10,700 nt of DNA from Actinomycetota bacterium. GTDB lineage: Bacteria > Actinomycetota > Acidimicrobiia > Acidimicrobiales > Ilumatobacteraceae. A program made the position numbers and the translations under genes. The first letter of the stretch is position 1. Each line of letters opens with the position of its first letter. The notes under the pieces were generated by a model that had not been told where the DNA came from, made no database searches, and saw nothing but the letters and a program-made list of their open reading frames with translations. The stretch covers positions 1 to 10,700 of the forward strand of contig RFNE01000116.1 of assembly GCA_009927375.1 (NCBI GenBank). The letters run 5' to 3'. Below, piece by piece: positions 1 through 7,236 of the stretch.

Positions 1-551
1 CTTGCCGTCTCAACTGCGGTGTACACATCGCCATGGCTATGTGGATCGTTGGCATAGGCGCCGCCACGAACGTCACCCTGGTGCTTTGTGATGCCAGTCT
101 CAGCGTTGACGACTGGTGCGTAGGCCCGCCGCGATGTCCAGGGGCCCGACGCCCCGTACCCGGAGATCGACGTGTAGATCAGCCGTGGGCACTCGGCGTT
201 CGAAGCGCTCATAGTCGAGTCCGAGTCGTTTCATGACGCCAGGTCGAAAGTTTTCGACTACGACATCTGCAGAGGCGATGAGTCGAGCCGCGAGTTCGAC
301 ACCAGCTGGTTTGTCCATGTCGATCGACACGTTGAGTTTGCCGACGTTTTGCTGCACGAAGTACGTCGACTGCGAGTTGATCCGCGGATAGGTGAAGCGG
401 GTCATGTCTCCGGCGGGGGGTTCCACCTTGATGACCTGGGCACCGAGATCGGTGAGCATGCGGGTCGCATGGGACCTGACAGTACGCGGGTGAAGTCGAT
501 GACTCGAACGCCCACGAGTGGGCGAGAGTCCCGTGAGGCGCCCCGGGTCAT
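1..551 (-). CDS. Family III CoA-transferase (CaiB/BaiF type), partial, two frameshifts
   Basis: Family III CoA-transferases move CoA between an acyl-CoA and a free carboxylic acid in the cytosol. The N-terminal half is visible and the gene runs off the left edge. From the ATG at 551 it reads PLVGVRVIDFTRVLSGP, then after a frame change MLTDLGAQVIKVEPP, NVGKLNVSIDM and ADVVVENFRPGVMKRLGLDYE, then after a second change LIYTSISGYGASGPW and ANDPHSHGDVYTAVETA. All are family hallmarks in the right order. The frame breaks lie near 471-473 (a C run on the minus strand that seems one base short, restoring SGPHATRML) and near 183-184 (a G that seems doubled). The two errors offset each other, so the gene is probably intact. 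It starts 6 bases after the M20 hydrolase stop, so the two are likely co-transcribed. The catalytic Asp lies beyond the window and the substrate is unknown. Confidence 0.88.
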
Positions 552-557
552 TGGTCG

Positions 558-1823
558 TCAGTCGAGCGTGACGCCGAGTGTGCGCAAGGCGAGCGAGGAG
601 TACAGGGCCATCCCCGTCGTCATCGCATCCTCTTCGAACATCACGCGGTTGGAGTGGTTCGGGGCAGCCGTGCGCGGGTCCTTGTTGTGCGGTGTCCCGC
701 CGAGGAACAGCATGGCACCAGGCAACTTCTCAAGGACGTAACTGAAGTCTTCCGCGCCCATCACCGGGTTCGGCATTCGCACGACCTGCTTCTCACCGAC
801 AAGGGCCTCCGCGATGTCGAGGCCAAAGTCTGCGGATGGGACGTCGTTCACCGTGACGGGGTAACCGAGATTCACCGTCGTCTCGGCGTTGCACCCGTGT
901 GCGGTCGCGACACCGTCAGCGACGCGCTGGATGAGTTCGTGCACCGACGATCGGGTCTTTGCTGAGATGGCGCGGATCGTTCCTTGGATGCGTGCCGATT
1001 CAGGAATGACGTTGTACGCGGTTCCTGCAACCAAGCGCGTGACGGTGACGACGGTCGGGTCGAAGATGTCGAAGCGCCGAGTCACCATCGCCTGAATAGC
1101 CTGCACGATTTCGCATGTCACTGGAACAGGGTCGAACGTCCTGAACGGCTCCGAGGCATGACCTCCCTTTCCAGTAATGACGATGTCGAATGAGTCTGAC
1201 GATGCCATCACCGATCCACCCTTCGTCCCGATCATGCCGGCGGGCATCGATGAGGTGATGTGGATCGCATACGCGGCAGAAATTGGAGATGGAGTTCCGT
1301 CAGCAAGTGGTGGCACGTCGAGCAGGCCTTCATCGAGCATGTATTCGGCTCCGCCGTAGCCCTCTTCGCCAGGTTGGAACATGAACAGCACTCGTCCGGG
1401 GAGCGACGACTTTCGCTCACTCAGCATCCGCGCAGCACCAGCAAGCATCGCGACGTGTGTGTCGTGTCCACAGGCGTGCATCACGTTGTCGACCTTGGAC
1501 GCGTAGTCGAGACCAGTGTCCTCGGGCATCGGGAGCGCATCCATGTCGCCACGCAACATGACCGTCGGTCCGGGCTTGTCACCGGTGAGAAGCGCGGCGA
1601 TACCGCTCGTCGTCTTGTGCAACGTGATGTCGAGCGGGAGTCCATCGAGTGCTTCAAGCACGCGGTCCTTGGTCTTTGGAAGGTCGAGGCCGACTTCTGG
1701 CCAACGGTGCAGGTCTCGTCGGACCGATCGAGCATCTTCCAGCAGACCGGCAGCGTGGTCGATGACGCCAGTCGGTGTGCCGTGTCGTTCAGTCGCAGGT
1801 TGGACGGGTCGTTGAGAGGACAT
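558..1823 (-). CDS. M20D family metallo-amidohydrolase (hippurate hydrolase / N-acyl amino acid amidohydrolase-like)
   Basis: Members of this family hydrolyse amide bonds of N-acyl amino acids and related compounds, using two metal ions. The 421-residue product has the usual family length and the M20D landmarks in order: HRWPEVGLD (39-47), RGDMDALPMPEDTG (91-104), MHACGHDTH (115-123), FMFQPGEEG (148-155), YAIHITSSMP (185-194), GHASEP in the lid domain (221-226), MGAEDFSY (355-362) and PNHSN (388-392). Probable metal ligands are C118, H120, E154, H188 and H390, and all are present. The reading frame is unbroken, unlike many neighbours. No Shine-Dalgarno sequence precedes the ATG at 1823; instead a TACGAT box lies 6 bases upstream, so a leaderless start is likely. 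The substrate cannot be told from sequence. An N-formyl-pyrimidine deformylase role (thiamine salvage) is thinkable from the neighbouring regulator, but the known enzyme YlmB belongs to a different M20 subgroup. Confidence 0.92.
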   Translation of the reverse strand: MSSQRPVQPATERHGTPTGVIDHAAGLLEDARSVRRDLHRWPEVGLDLPKTKDRVLEALDGLPLDITLHKTTSGIAALLTGDKPGPTVMLRGDMDALPMPEDTGLDYASKVDNVMHACGHDTHVAMLAGAARMLSERKSSLPGRVLFMFQPGEEGYGGAEYMLDEGLLDVPPLADGTPSPISAAYAIHITSSMPAGMIGTKGGSVMASSDSFDIVITGKGGHASEPFRTFDPVPVTCEIVQAIQAMVTRRFDIFDPTVVTVTRLVAGTAYNVIPESARIQGTIRAISAKTRSSVHELIQRVADGVATAHGCNAETTVNLGYPVTVNDVPSADFGLDIAEALVGEKQVVRMPNPVMGAEDFSYVLEKLPGAMLFLGGTPHNKDPRTAAPNHSNRVMFEEDAMTTGMALYSSLALRTLGVTLD

Positions 1824-1829
1824 GTCGCA

Positions 1830-1835
1830 ATCGTA
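1830..1835 (-). promoter_or_regulatory. Putative -10 box (TACGAT) of the M20 hydrolase, leaderless
   Basis: On the minus strand TACGAT is followed by six bases and then the ATG of the hydrolase. It fits the TANNNT -10 pattern of actinobacteria and places transcription initiation at or next to the A of the start codon. No clear -35 box and no ribosome-binding site are visible. Confidence 0.45.
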
Positions 1836-1844
1836 GGCTCACGG

Positions 1845-1864
1845 GCCCATCTCAGCCCATGGGC
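1845..1864. repeat. Repeated GCCCAT half-sites with a GCCCATGGGC palindrome, possible operator
   Basis: GCCCAT occurs at 1845-1850 and again at 1855-1860, ten bases apart (about one helical turn). The second copy is part of a perfect 10-base palindrome, 1855-1864. The site sits in the 89-base region between two divergent genes, one of which encodes a DNA-binding protein, so it could be that protein's operator. That role is inferred from position only. Confidence 0.35.
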
Positions 1865-1900
1865 GGATGGACCCCTTGGGGCGCAACGCTCACTGGGCTT

Positions 1901-1906
1901 TACGAT
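1901..1906 (+). promoter_or_regulatory. Putative -10 box (TACGAT) of the HTH regulator, leaderless
   Basis: TACGAT is followed by six bases and then the GTG proposed as the regulator's start (1913). The same box and spacing occur in front of the divergent hydrolase. A poor -35 candidate, TTGGGG, lies at 1876-1881 with a 19-base spacer. There is no Shine-Dalgarno sequence. Confidence 0.45.
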
Positions 1907-1912
1907 GATCGG

Positions 1913-2419
1913 GTGCTCAGAGTCGATTTCACCATCGAGCCATTCGTCGCCGGCTCACCAGGTCGGCACGTGACGCTCGCGGTTGAGGCGGTTCGTAGGC
2001 ACGGCATCGAGGTCGATTTCGGCCCGTTCGGATCATCCTTCGACATCGCACCAGAATCGATTCACACCGTGGTCAGCGAGCTTCTCCACGTGGCGTACAG
2101 CAATGGTGCGACGAATGTGAGCGTCGATGTCGTCGGGGCAGACAGTCACAACGAAGAGCCGGCGGCGTGGGAGGGAGTGGTCATCGGAGGCGTGCGCCTC
2201 CCGGCCCTTCACGGCGTCTTGAACCAAATCATCGAAAGCGTCGAACGCGAGCTCGGATCGTCACTGAAGGATCTCTCGCGAAACGACAAGCAGACTGCGA
2301 TTCGCTTACTCGACGAACGCGGTGCGTTCATCCTGCGACGAGCAGTCGAGGACGTTGCTGACGCGATGGGTGTCTCGCGGATCACGGTCTACAACTATCT
2401 CAACGCGTTGCACCGGTAG
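1913..2419 (+). CDS. Putative transcriptional regulator: thiamine-binding (YkoF/MTH1187-like) domain fused to a DauR/YheO-type HTH
   Basis: The 168-residue product has two parts. Residues 1-75 (VDFTIEPFVAG, then GIEVDFGPFGSSFDIAPESI, then YSNGATNVSVDV) resemble the ferredoxin-like domain of the MTH1187/YkoF thiamine-binding family (Pfam Thiamine_BP), in which a glycine-rich GP[FM]G strand follows the first helix. Residues 120-168 (LSRNDKQTAIRLLDERGAF, VEDVADAMGVSRITVYNYL) look like the HTH_22 domain that ends DauR/YheO-type regulators; SRITVYNYL is the presumed recognition helix. The likely role is ligand-responsive DNA binding, perhaps to thiamine or hydroxymethylpyrimidine; the ligand is an inference. 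The open frame extends upstream to 1775 inside the divergent gene, but that part has no domain character. The GTG at 1913 was chosen because it starts just before the domain and follows a -10-like box at leaderless spacing. The HAD gene begins 7 bases after the stop. Confidence 0.75.
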   Translation: MLRVDFTIEPFVAGSPGRHVTLAVEAVRRHGIEVDFGPFGSSFDIAPESIHTVVSELLHVAYSNGATNVSVDVVGADSHNEEPAAWEGVVIGGVRLPALHGVLNQIIESVERELGSSLKDLSRNDKQTAIRLLDERGAFILRRAVEDVADAMGVSRITVYNYLNALHR

Positions 2420-2426
2420 GCGTCTC

Positions 2427-3133
2427 GTGCGTCATCATTTTGAGGTTGTTGCATTCGATGCCGATGACACGCTTTGGCACAGCGAGGAAAGTTTTCGCAA
2501 GAACGAGCGGCAGTTCGTCGATCTCGTTCGTCCCTACGTTGCGGACGGAGTTGACATCAAGTCCGCGCTCGTCGCGATCGAAGGCGCGAACCTTTCAACG
2601 TATGGCTATGGAGTGAAGTCGTTCGGGCTGTGTGCGGTCGAGGCGGCCTCACACTCTCGAACGGAACCGTTCCTCCGCAAATTCTTGAGCAAATCATTGC
2701 ATCGGTGAAAGAGCACCTCACTGAACCCGTTCGCCTCTTCAACGAGGCATCTTCCGTCGTCGCTGAGGTTGCGCGTCATCGTCGAGTGATCATGATCACC
2801 AAAGGTGATCTCGTCCATCAGACGCGCAAGGTTCGAACCAGCGGTCTCGCGCATCTGTTCCATCACGTCGAGATCGTGCTCGAAAAGGACGCAGAGACTT
2901 ATTCACGGGTGCTGCGGAGCCTTGGCGTCGATCCGCACACGTTCTGCATGGTCGGGAACTCACTGAAGAGCGACATCCTGCCGGTGCTGGAGATCGGTGG
3001 ATTCGGCGTGCACGTGCCGTTCGAAATCCTCTGGGAGCTGGAGTCGACCGACACGATTCCTGGCGAAGGGGATCGGTGGGTCGAGTTGAGGTCCCTCGCA
3101 GACGTCCCCGCGTGGCTCGAAGAAAACGGGTAG
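2427..3133 (+). CDS. HAD-superfamily hydrolase (phosphatase-like), one frameshift
   Basis: The protein is predicted to be a cytosolic phosphatase of the haloacid dehalogenase superfamily. Starting at the GTG at 2427, motif I is FDADDTLWHSE (residues 10-20, nucleophile D11 and general acid D13). The cap region contains YGYGVKSFGL. Motif II is MITKGD, a KDAETYSRVL stretch supplies the motif III region, and motif IV is MVGNSLKSDILPV. The frame changes near 2647-2648; adding one C to the CC there joins VEAA to LTLSNG and gives one protein of about 235 residues, the normal length. No domain is missing. It follows the regulator with a 7-base gap and is probably co-transcribed with it. It ends 4 bases before the convergent coaA stop. 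The substrate is unknown; a phosphorylated thiamine intermediate is possible given its neighbour, but nothing in the protein shows it. Confidence 0.87.
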
Positions 3134-3141
3134 TCGACTAC
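3130..3141. repeat. Perfect 12-base palindrome holding both convergent stop codons
   Basis: GTAGTCGACTAC is its own reverse complement. It contains the TAG that ends the HAD gene on the plus strand (3131-3133) and the TAG that ends coaA on the minus strand (3140-3138). It has no loop and no T-run, so it does not look like an intrinsic terminator. Confidence 0.6.
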
Positions 3142-4069
3142 AGCTTGCGCAGGTGCACTTCGGAGACTCGGTGGTCTCCACTCTTTTGCATCACGAGTGA
3201 TGCTCGTGCGCGAGTGGGAACGATGTTCTCGCGCAGGTTCTTGCCATTGATCTCGCGCCAGATCGAACGAGCAACGTTGACGGCTTCTGCATCCGTGAGG
3301 TGCGCATAGTGCGTGAAGAAGCTTGCAGGATTCTGGAACACCGTCTGGCGGAGGGCGAGGAATCGGTCGACATACCAGCGCTCGATGTCGCCCTCTTCGG
3401 CGTCGATGTAGATCGAGAAGTCGAAGTAGTCCGACACGAATTCGGTGCTTTCCACGCCGGTTTGCAACACGTTCAAGCCCTCGAGGATCAAGATGTCGGG
3501 CTGACGCACCGTCATGGAGTCGTTCGGCACGATGTCGTATTCCACGTGGCTGTACACGGGTGCAGACACGGCCGGCATTCCTGCCTTCAGTTCGCGGAGG
3601 AATTGAATGAGTCGCTTGGTGTCGTAACTCTCCGGAAAGCCCTTGCGATTCATGATTCCACGCTCGTTGAGAACCGCGTTCGGGTAGAGGAATCCGTCCG
3701 TGGTGATGAGTTCCACTCGTGGATGCTCCGGCCATCGTGTGAGGAGCGCCTGCAAGATGCGCGCGGACGTGCTCTTGCCGACAGCGACGCTGCCTGCGAT
3801 TCCGATCACGTATGGCATCTTCGGGCGATTGCGCCGAGGAACGTCGCAGATACGCGGTGCAGATTCTGTGTCGCACTGACGTACAGGTTGAGGAGTCGCG
3901 TGAGGGGGAGATATACCGCAACGACTTCGTCGAGGTCGATCCTGTCGTTGATGCCACGTAGAGCTTCGAGGTCGCGCTCGTGCAGCGTCAATGGCGTCTG
4001 AGCACGCAGCTCGGCCCATTCCTTGCGCTCGAAGCGCAAGTAGCGGTCGGCGTCAATTGCGTCAATCAT
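3138..4069 (-). CDS. coaA: Type I pantothenate kinase, one frameshift
   Basis: CoaA phosphorylates pantothenate with ATP, the first and usually rate-limiting step of coenzyme A synthesis. The N-terminal part (from MIDAIDADRYLRFERKEW to NLYVSATQNLHRVSATFLGA) lies in one frame and the rest (NRPKMPYVIGIAGSVAVGKS onward) in another. One extra A at the AA on the minus strand (3830-3829) joins them into about 310 residues, close to the E. coli enzyme (316). The P-loop GSVAVGKST is near residues 93-101. It is followed by VELITTDGFLYPNAVL, MNRKGFPESYD, PVYSHVEYDIV and DILILEGLNVLQ, and the C-terminus has YAHLTDAEAVNVA and IWREINGKNLRENIVPTRAR; all are strongly conserved in CoaA. It starts 10 bases after the map stop on the same strand, so the two form a housekeeping operon. 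The frame break is very probably a sequencing error in a likely essential gene. Confidence 0.95.
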
Positions 4070-4079
4070 GCAGGTATTC

Positions 4080-5069
4080 CTAGCGGCTCCAGGGTGCAGC
4101 AGGAGATGCTGCTCCGGTGCCTCCGGTCAAGACTTCGACGCCAGTGTCCGTGACGAGCACGGTGTGTTCGAACTGTGCGGTCCGCTTGCCATCTGCGGTG
4201 ACAGCAGTCCAGTCGTCATCCCACATTCTGTGCTGCCATGTGCCGAGGGTAATCATGGGCTCGATCGTGAAGGTCATTCCGGGGCGCATGACGGTGTTGT
4301 TGCGGGCGTCGTAGTAGTGCAGCACCTGAATGTCGGTGTGGAACTGTTCGCCAATTCCATGTCCGATGAAGGCCCGAACTACACCGAGCTTGTCCTGTTT
4401 TGCCCGTGCCTCGATCGCTTTGCCGATGTCGCTCAGCGGTCGCCCTGGCACAACGGCTTCGATTCCTCGCCACATGCATTCTTCCGTGACCCGAATGAGG
4501 TTGGCGTCCTGCTCGGAGATCGTCCCGACGGCAAACGTTGCATTGGTGTCACCATGAACCCCGTTGATGTAGCACGTGACGTCGAGGTTGATGATGTCGC
4601 CATCCTCAAGCACGCGCGAGTCTGGAATTCCGTGACAAATCACTTCGTTCACCGACGTGCAAACACTCTTGGGATAGCCCGAATAGTTGAGCGGGCTTGG
4701 GTATGCGTTTCGCGCAATACAGAGATCGTGAACGTATGCATCAATTGCATCCGTCGTGATGCCCGGCTTGACGAACTCGCCTGCCAGACGAAGGACTTCA
4801 GCCGCCATCTTCCCCGCATGGCGCATGCGTGAAATCACGTCAGGTGTCTTGATCGCCGACTCGTTCCATCGGCGGACCTCGCCGGATTCTGCATACGGAG
4901 GCCGGGGGATATGCGCCGGGACGGTTCGCATTGGGCTGACCACGCCAGGGAGGACCCTCCCCTCGAGCGGTTTATGGCAACGCTTGTACTTGCGTCCACT
5001 TCCACACCAGCAGGACTCGTTTGCCGCAGGGGGAATCGCAGGCGGGGAAGTCGGCGACGCGGTACTCAT
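4080..5069 (-). CDS. map: Type I methionine aminopeptidase with N-terminal SEC-C zinc motif
   Basis: The enzyme removes the initiator methionine from new proteins. Numbering from the ATG at 5069 (329 residues), residues 20-32 form a SEC-C motif, CWCGSGRKYKRCH (C-x-C-x8-C-H), which binds zinc and may help ribosome association; this extension is common in actinobacterial MetAPs. The catalytic pita-bread fold follows. The metal ligands D163, D174, H237, E270 and E301 are all present (INLDVTCY, HGDTNATF, FIGHGIGE, FTIEPM, QFEHTVLV), along with substrate-binding H146 in VICHGIPD. The frame is unbroken. A TTG at 5078 would add three residues, but the ATG is preferred. No good Shine-Dalgarno is visible; TAGCCT lies 8 bases before the ATG and could be a -10 box of a leaderless transcript. 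coaA follows 10 bases downstream. The 170 bases up to the tad operon hold no gene and no promoter I can defend. Confidence 0.96.
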   Translation of the reverse strand: MSTASPTSPPAIPPAANESCWCGSGRKYKRCHKPLEGRVLPGVVSPMRTVPAHIPRPPYAESGEVRRWNESAIKTPDVISRMRHAGKMAAEVLRLAGEFVKPGITTDAIDAYVHDLCIARNAYPSPLNYSGYPKSVCTSVNEVICHGIPDSRVLEDGDIINLDVTCYINGVHGDTNATFAVGTISEQDANLIRVTEECMWRGIEAVVPGRPLSDIGKAIEARAKQDKLGVVRAFIGHGIGEQFHTDIQVLHYYDARNNTVMRPGMTFTIEPMITLGTWQHRMWDDDWTAVTADGKRTAQFEHTVLVTDTGVEVLTGGTGAASPAAPWSR

Positions 5070-5226
5070 TCGTTTCAAGGCTACGGCTAATCAACCCACA
5101 GGACTCGGATTCAAATCACTTGCTTGTAATTCAGATGATTTCCTCGCACGAGTGGATTTGTTGAGTACGCGTCCATTTCAATCTCTCCGAAACACACATA
5201 GCACCATCGGCGGATTGGTTGCGACG

Positions 5227-5233
5227 AAGGAGG
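5227..5233 (+). promoter_or_regulatory. Shine-Dalgarno AAGGAGG that sets the cpaB start
   Basis: A full AAGGAGG lies 6 bases upstream of the GTG at 5240. It decides that start over the TTG at 5219, which would place the ribosome-binding site inside the coding region. Confidence 0.8.
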
Positions 5234-5239
5234 GGAACC

Positions 5240-5926
5240 GTGGATTCACGGCTCAATTCTCTTCGATCGGCATCAAGGGTGACAGAGGAGGTCGTCGGCG
5301 ACCTCGAGCCCGAGCATGTCGTCTCGGAGGGTAGAAAACGATCACGATTGTCGACCACGGTTCTCGGGTCGATGCTCGTTCTGATTGGAATCGTTGGTGC
5401 AGTCGTGACGACACGAGCTGCGACTCAGTCGGTCGGAGTGATTGCTGTTACTCGTGATCTTTCGAAGGGCGAGCTCATCTCCAACGGTGACCTTCAACTG
5501 ATTGATGTTCCACAAGACTCCTCCCGGCACTTCCTCAGCCGAAATCAAGTCAGCGATGTTGTTGGTGCGATGGTGGTGTCAGAAGTCAAAGCAGGTTCGC
5601 CACTCGTGCCAGCACTTCTTGTGCGACAACCGATGCTCGATTCTTCGATGGTTTTGGTGTCTGTCCCTGTCGAGATGGGGAACTTTCCTCCAATGCTTGC
5701 CGCCGGGGACGACGTCAATGTCATCGTGAGTCCCGACGCAACGATCGTCGATGCTGCCCCTCCGCGGATCGTCGCGGAGCGGCTGCGTGTCTGGGCAGTG
5801 GACCAGGAAGTCGATGGCGCCGAGACGACCGTCGTCACACTTGTCGGCGATTCGGAAGTCGCACTGGCTATTGCGGGTGCCGGCTCAGTCCATCTCGGTC
5901 TCGTGCGTTCATTGAACGAGGGCTAA
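5240..5926 (+). CDS. cpaB: CpaB/RcpC-like Flp pilus assembly protein with SAF domain
   Basis: The 228-residue protein has a basic cytoplasmic N-terminus of about 38 residues, one membrane span near 38-60 (VLGSMLVLIGIVGAVVT), and an outside SAF domain starting with SVGVIAVTRDLSKGELISNG and continuing through VVGAMVVSEVKAGSPLVPAL. The C-terminal half (VSVPVEMG, LAAGDDVNVIV) matches the usual CpaB layout. In diderms CpaB/RcpC works with the secretin at the outer membrane; in actinobacteria, which lack that secretin, SAF proteins of this kind are still found at the head of tad loci and their role is less clear. The GTG start is set by a strong Shine-Dalgarno sequence. It is the first gene of the operon, 6 bases ahead of cpaF and divergent from map. 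The family call is fairly secure; the exact role in this cell wall type is inferred. Confidence 0.82.
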   Translation: MDSRLNSLRSASRVTEEVVGDLEPEHVVSEGRKRSRLSTTVLGSMLVLIGIVGAVVTTRAATQSVGVIAVTRDLSKGELISNGDLQLIDVPQDSSRHFLSRNQVSDVVGAMVVSEVKAGSPLVPALLVRQPMLDSSMVLVSVPVEMGNFPPMLAAGDDVNVIVSPDATIVDAAPPRIVAERLRVWAVDQEVDGAETTVVTLVGDSEVALAIAGAGSVHLGLVRSLNEG

Positions 5927-5932
5927 AGAGAG

Positions 5933-7236
5933 ATGGCTGACATGCGAGCCGACCTTGGAAAGCTGAGTGCACTGGTCGCCGAGCGGATCGGAAGCGAGCT
6001 TGCGGAAGAACACGTTCGACTCCGTCGCCTCGGAGAGGCTCCGTGGACGACTGACGAGGAACTGCTCTTCGCACAAACCGTTGCAATGAATGAATCCATT
6101 CGTCTGAGCAACTCGCTTGTTGTAGACGGCAAATTGGCGTTGTCCCCACCAGAGCAGGAGACATTGACGTCGATGGCCGTTGCTCATGTCCTTGGACTTG
6201 GCCGTCTCCAAGTGCTAATGGATGACGAGGAGATCAGCGACATCCATGTCAAAGGCTCGAGTCCAGTGTGGGTGAAGTTGCGCAATGGAGTGCGCGAAGA
6301 ACGTGCACCAGTTGCCGATACGGATGATGAACTCATTGATCTCATTCGACGGGCGGCAACGCGCCTTGGTCGAGCGGAACGACGCTTCGATAGCGCCTCA
6401 CCGGAGTTGAATTTGCAACTCCCAGATGGATCACGGCTATTCGCCGCTATGGAAGTGTCGATGAGACCAACCCTTGTCATTCGAAAGCATCAGTTCTCAA
6501 TTTCTCGACTCAGCGACCTTGAGCTTCGTGGCCTTTGCGACCCACTGACCACGTCATTTCTTGCAGCCGCAGTCAGGGCGAAGCGCAACCTGATCATTTG
6601 CGGTGGAACTGGTTCGGGGAAGACGACTCTTCTGCGGAGCCTGATCAATGAGGTTGGTCGGTTTGAGCGGATCGTGACGATCGAGGACGCATATGAGCTC
6701 GGGATTGATCGTTTTGAGGACCTCCATCCCGATCACGATGCACTCCAGGCCGGCCAGCGAACATTGAAGGGAACGGCGAAATCACATTGGTGGATTTGAC
6801 CCGAATGGCGCTGCGTATGGATCCTGACAGGGTCATTGTTGGTGAAGTACGAGGAGCCGAAGCGTTCCCAATGTTGCTTGCCATGAGTCAAGGGAACAAC
6901 GGCTCAATGTGCACAATGCACGCTGACTCGGCACGCAGCGTCTTCCCCAAGTTGGCTGCGTATGTCTCAATGGCGTCTACCGGGTTGCCGGTCGAGACGA
7001 TTAATACCTTGATTGCAAGCGCCGTTCATTTCGTCGTCCATATCGAACTCATCGCAGGCGTCCGACAAATCAAGTCAATTCTTGAGGTTGTCGATGCAGA
7101 TGGTTCGACGATCATCTCAAACGAAGTCTTTTCACGGAGTCGTGAAGGTCGATCACGCTCATTCTCTTCTCTTCGTCAGACGAGTCGCGCCCTGTTACTT
7201 GAGCACGGCTTTGATGCACCCGGAGCAACTCCATGA
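5933..7236 (+). CDS. tadA: CpaF/TadA secretion ATPase, one frameshift
   Basis: This is the hexameric ATPase that drives Tad/Flp pilus assembly at the cytoplasmic face of the membrane. An N-terminal region of about 200 residues includes DDEEISDIHVKGSSPVWVK and LQLPDGSRLFA. Then come Walker A GGTGSGKTT (224-232), the Asp box TIEDAYEL (249-256), the Walker B region DRVIVGEVRG (299-308) and the His box MCTMHADS with H330. The frame changes at 6750-6751. Adding one C turns the reading into LQARPANIEGNGEITLVDLTRMALR, exactly what CpaF proteins have there, and gives about 434 residues. Without the repair the first frame would stop before Walker B. The ATG at 5933 follows a weak AAAGAGAG ribosome-binding site. 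The stop overlaps the tadB start (ATGA), so translation is probably coupled. Confidence 0.94.

Noticed and set aside
1..551. CoA-transferase as a decaying pseudogene
   Set aside because: The two frame changes offset each other, conserved motifs are intact on both sides, and each is a one-base change in a homopolymer, which fits read error better.
1260..1973. A 237-codon plus-strand open frame opposite the M20 hydrolase
   Set aside because: It lies antisense to an unbroken, motif-complete enzyme gene, has no domain character, and is a frame shadow of GC-rich coding sequence.
2899..3957. A 352-codon minus-strand open frame across the HAD and coaA genes
   Set aside because: The product is rich in Arg, Ser and His with no motif, and it overlaps two recognisable genes. 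It is an out-of-frame shadow of coaA.
4068..4832. A 254-codon plus-strand open frame opposite map
   Set aside because: It is antisense to a complete methionine aminopeptidase with all metal ligands, and its own translation shows no family features.
5070..5239. Promoter or riboswitch in the map-cpaB intergenic region
   Set aside because: It is the only longer gap and must hold promoters, but no -35/-10 pair of reasonable quality and no conserved RNA element could be recognised.
6740..6760. Programmed ribosomal frameshifting in cpaF
   Set aside because: No slippery heptamer or following stem is seen, the break lies between Asp box and Walker B where a full-length product is needed, and many other genes in the window show the same kind of one-base defect.
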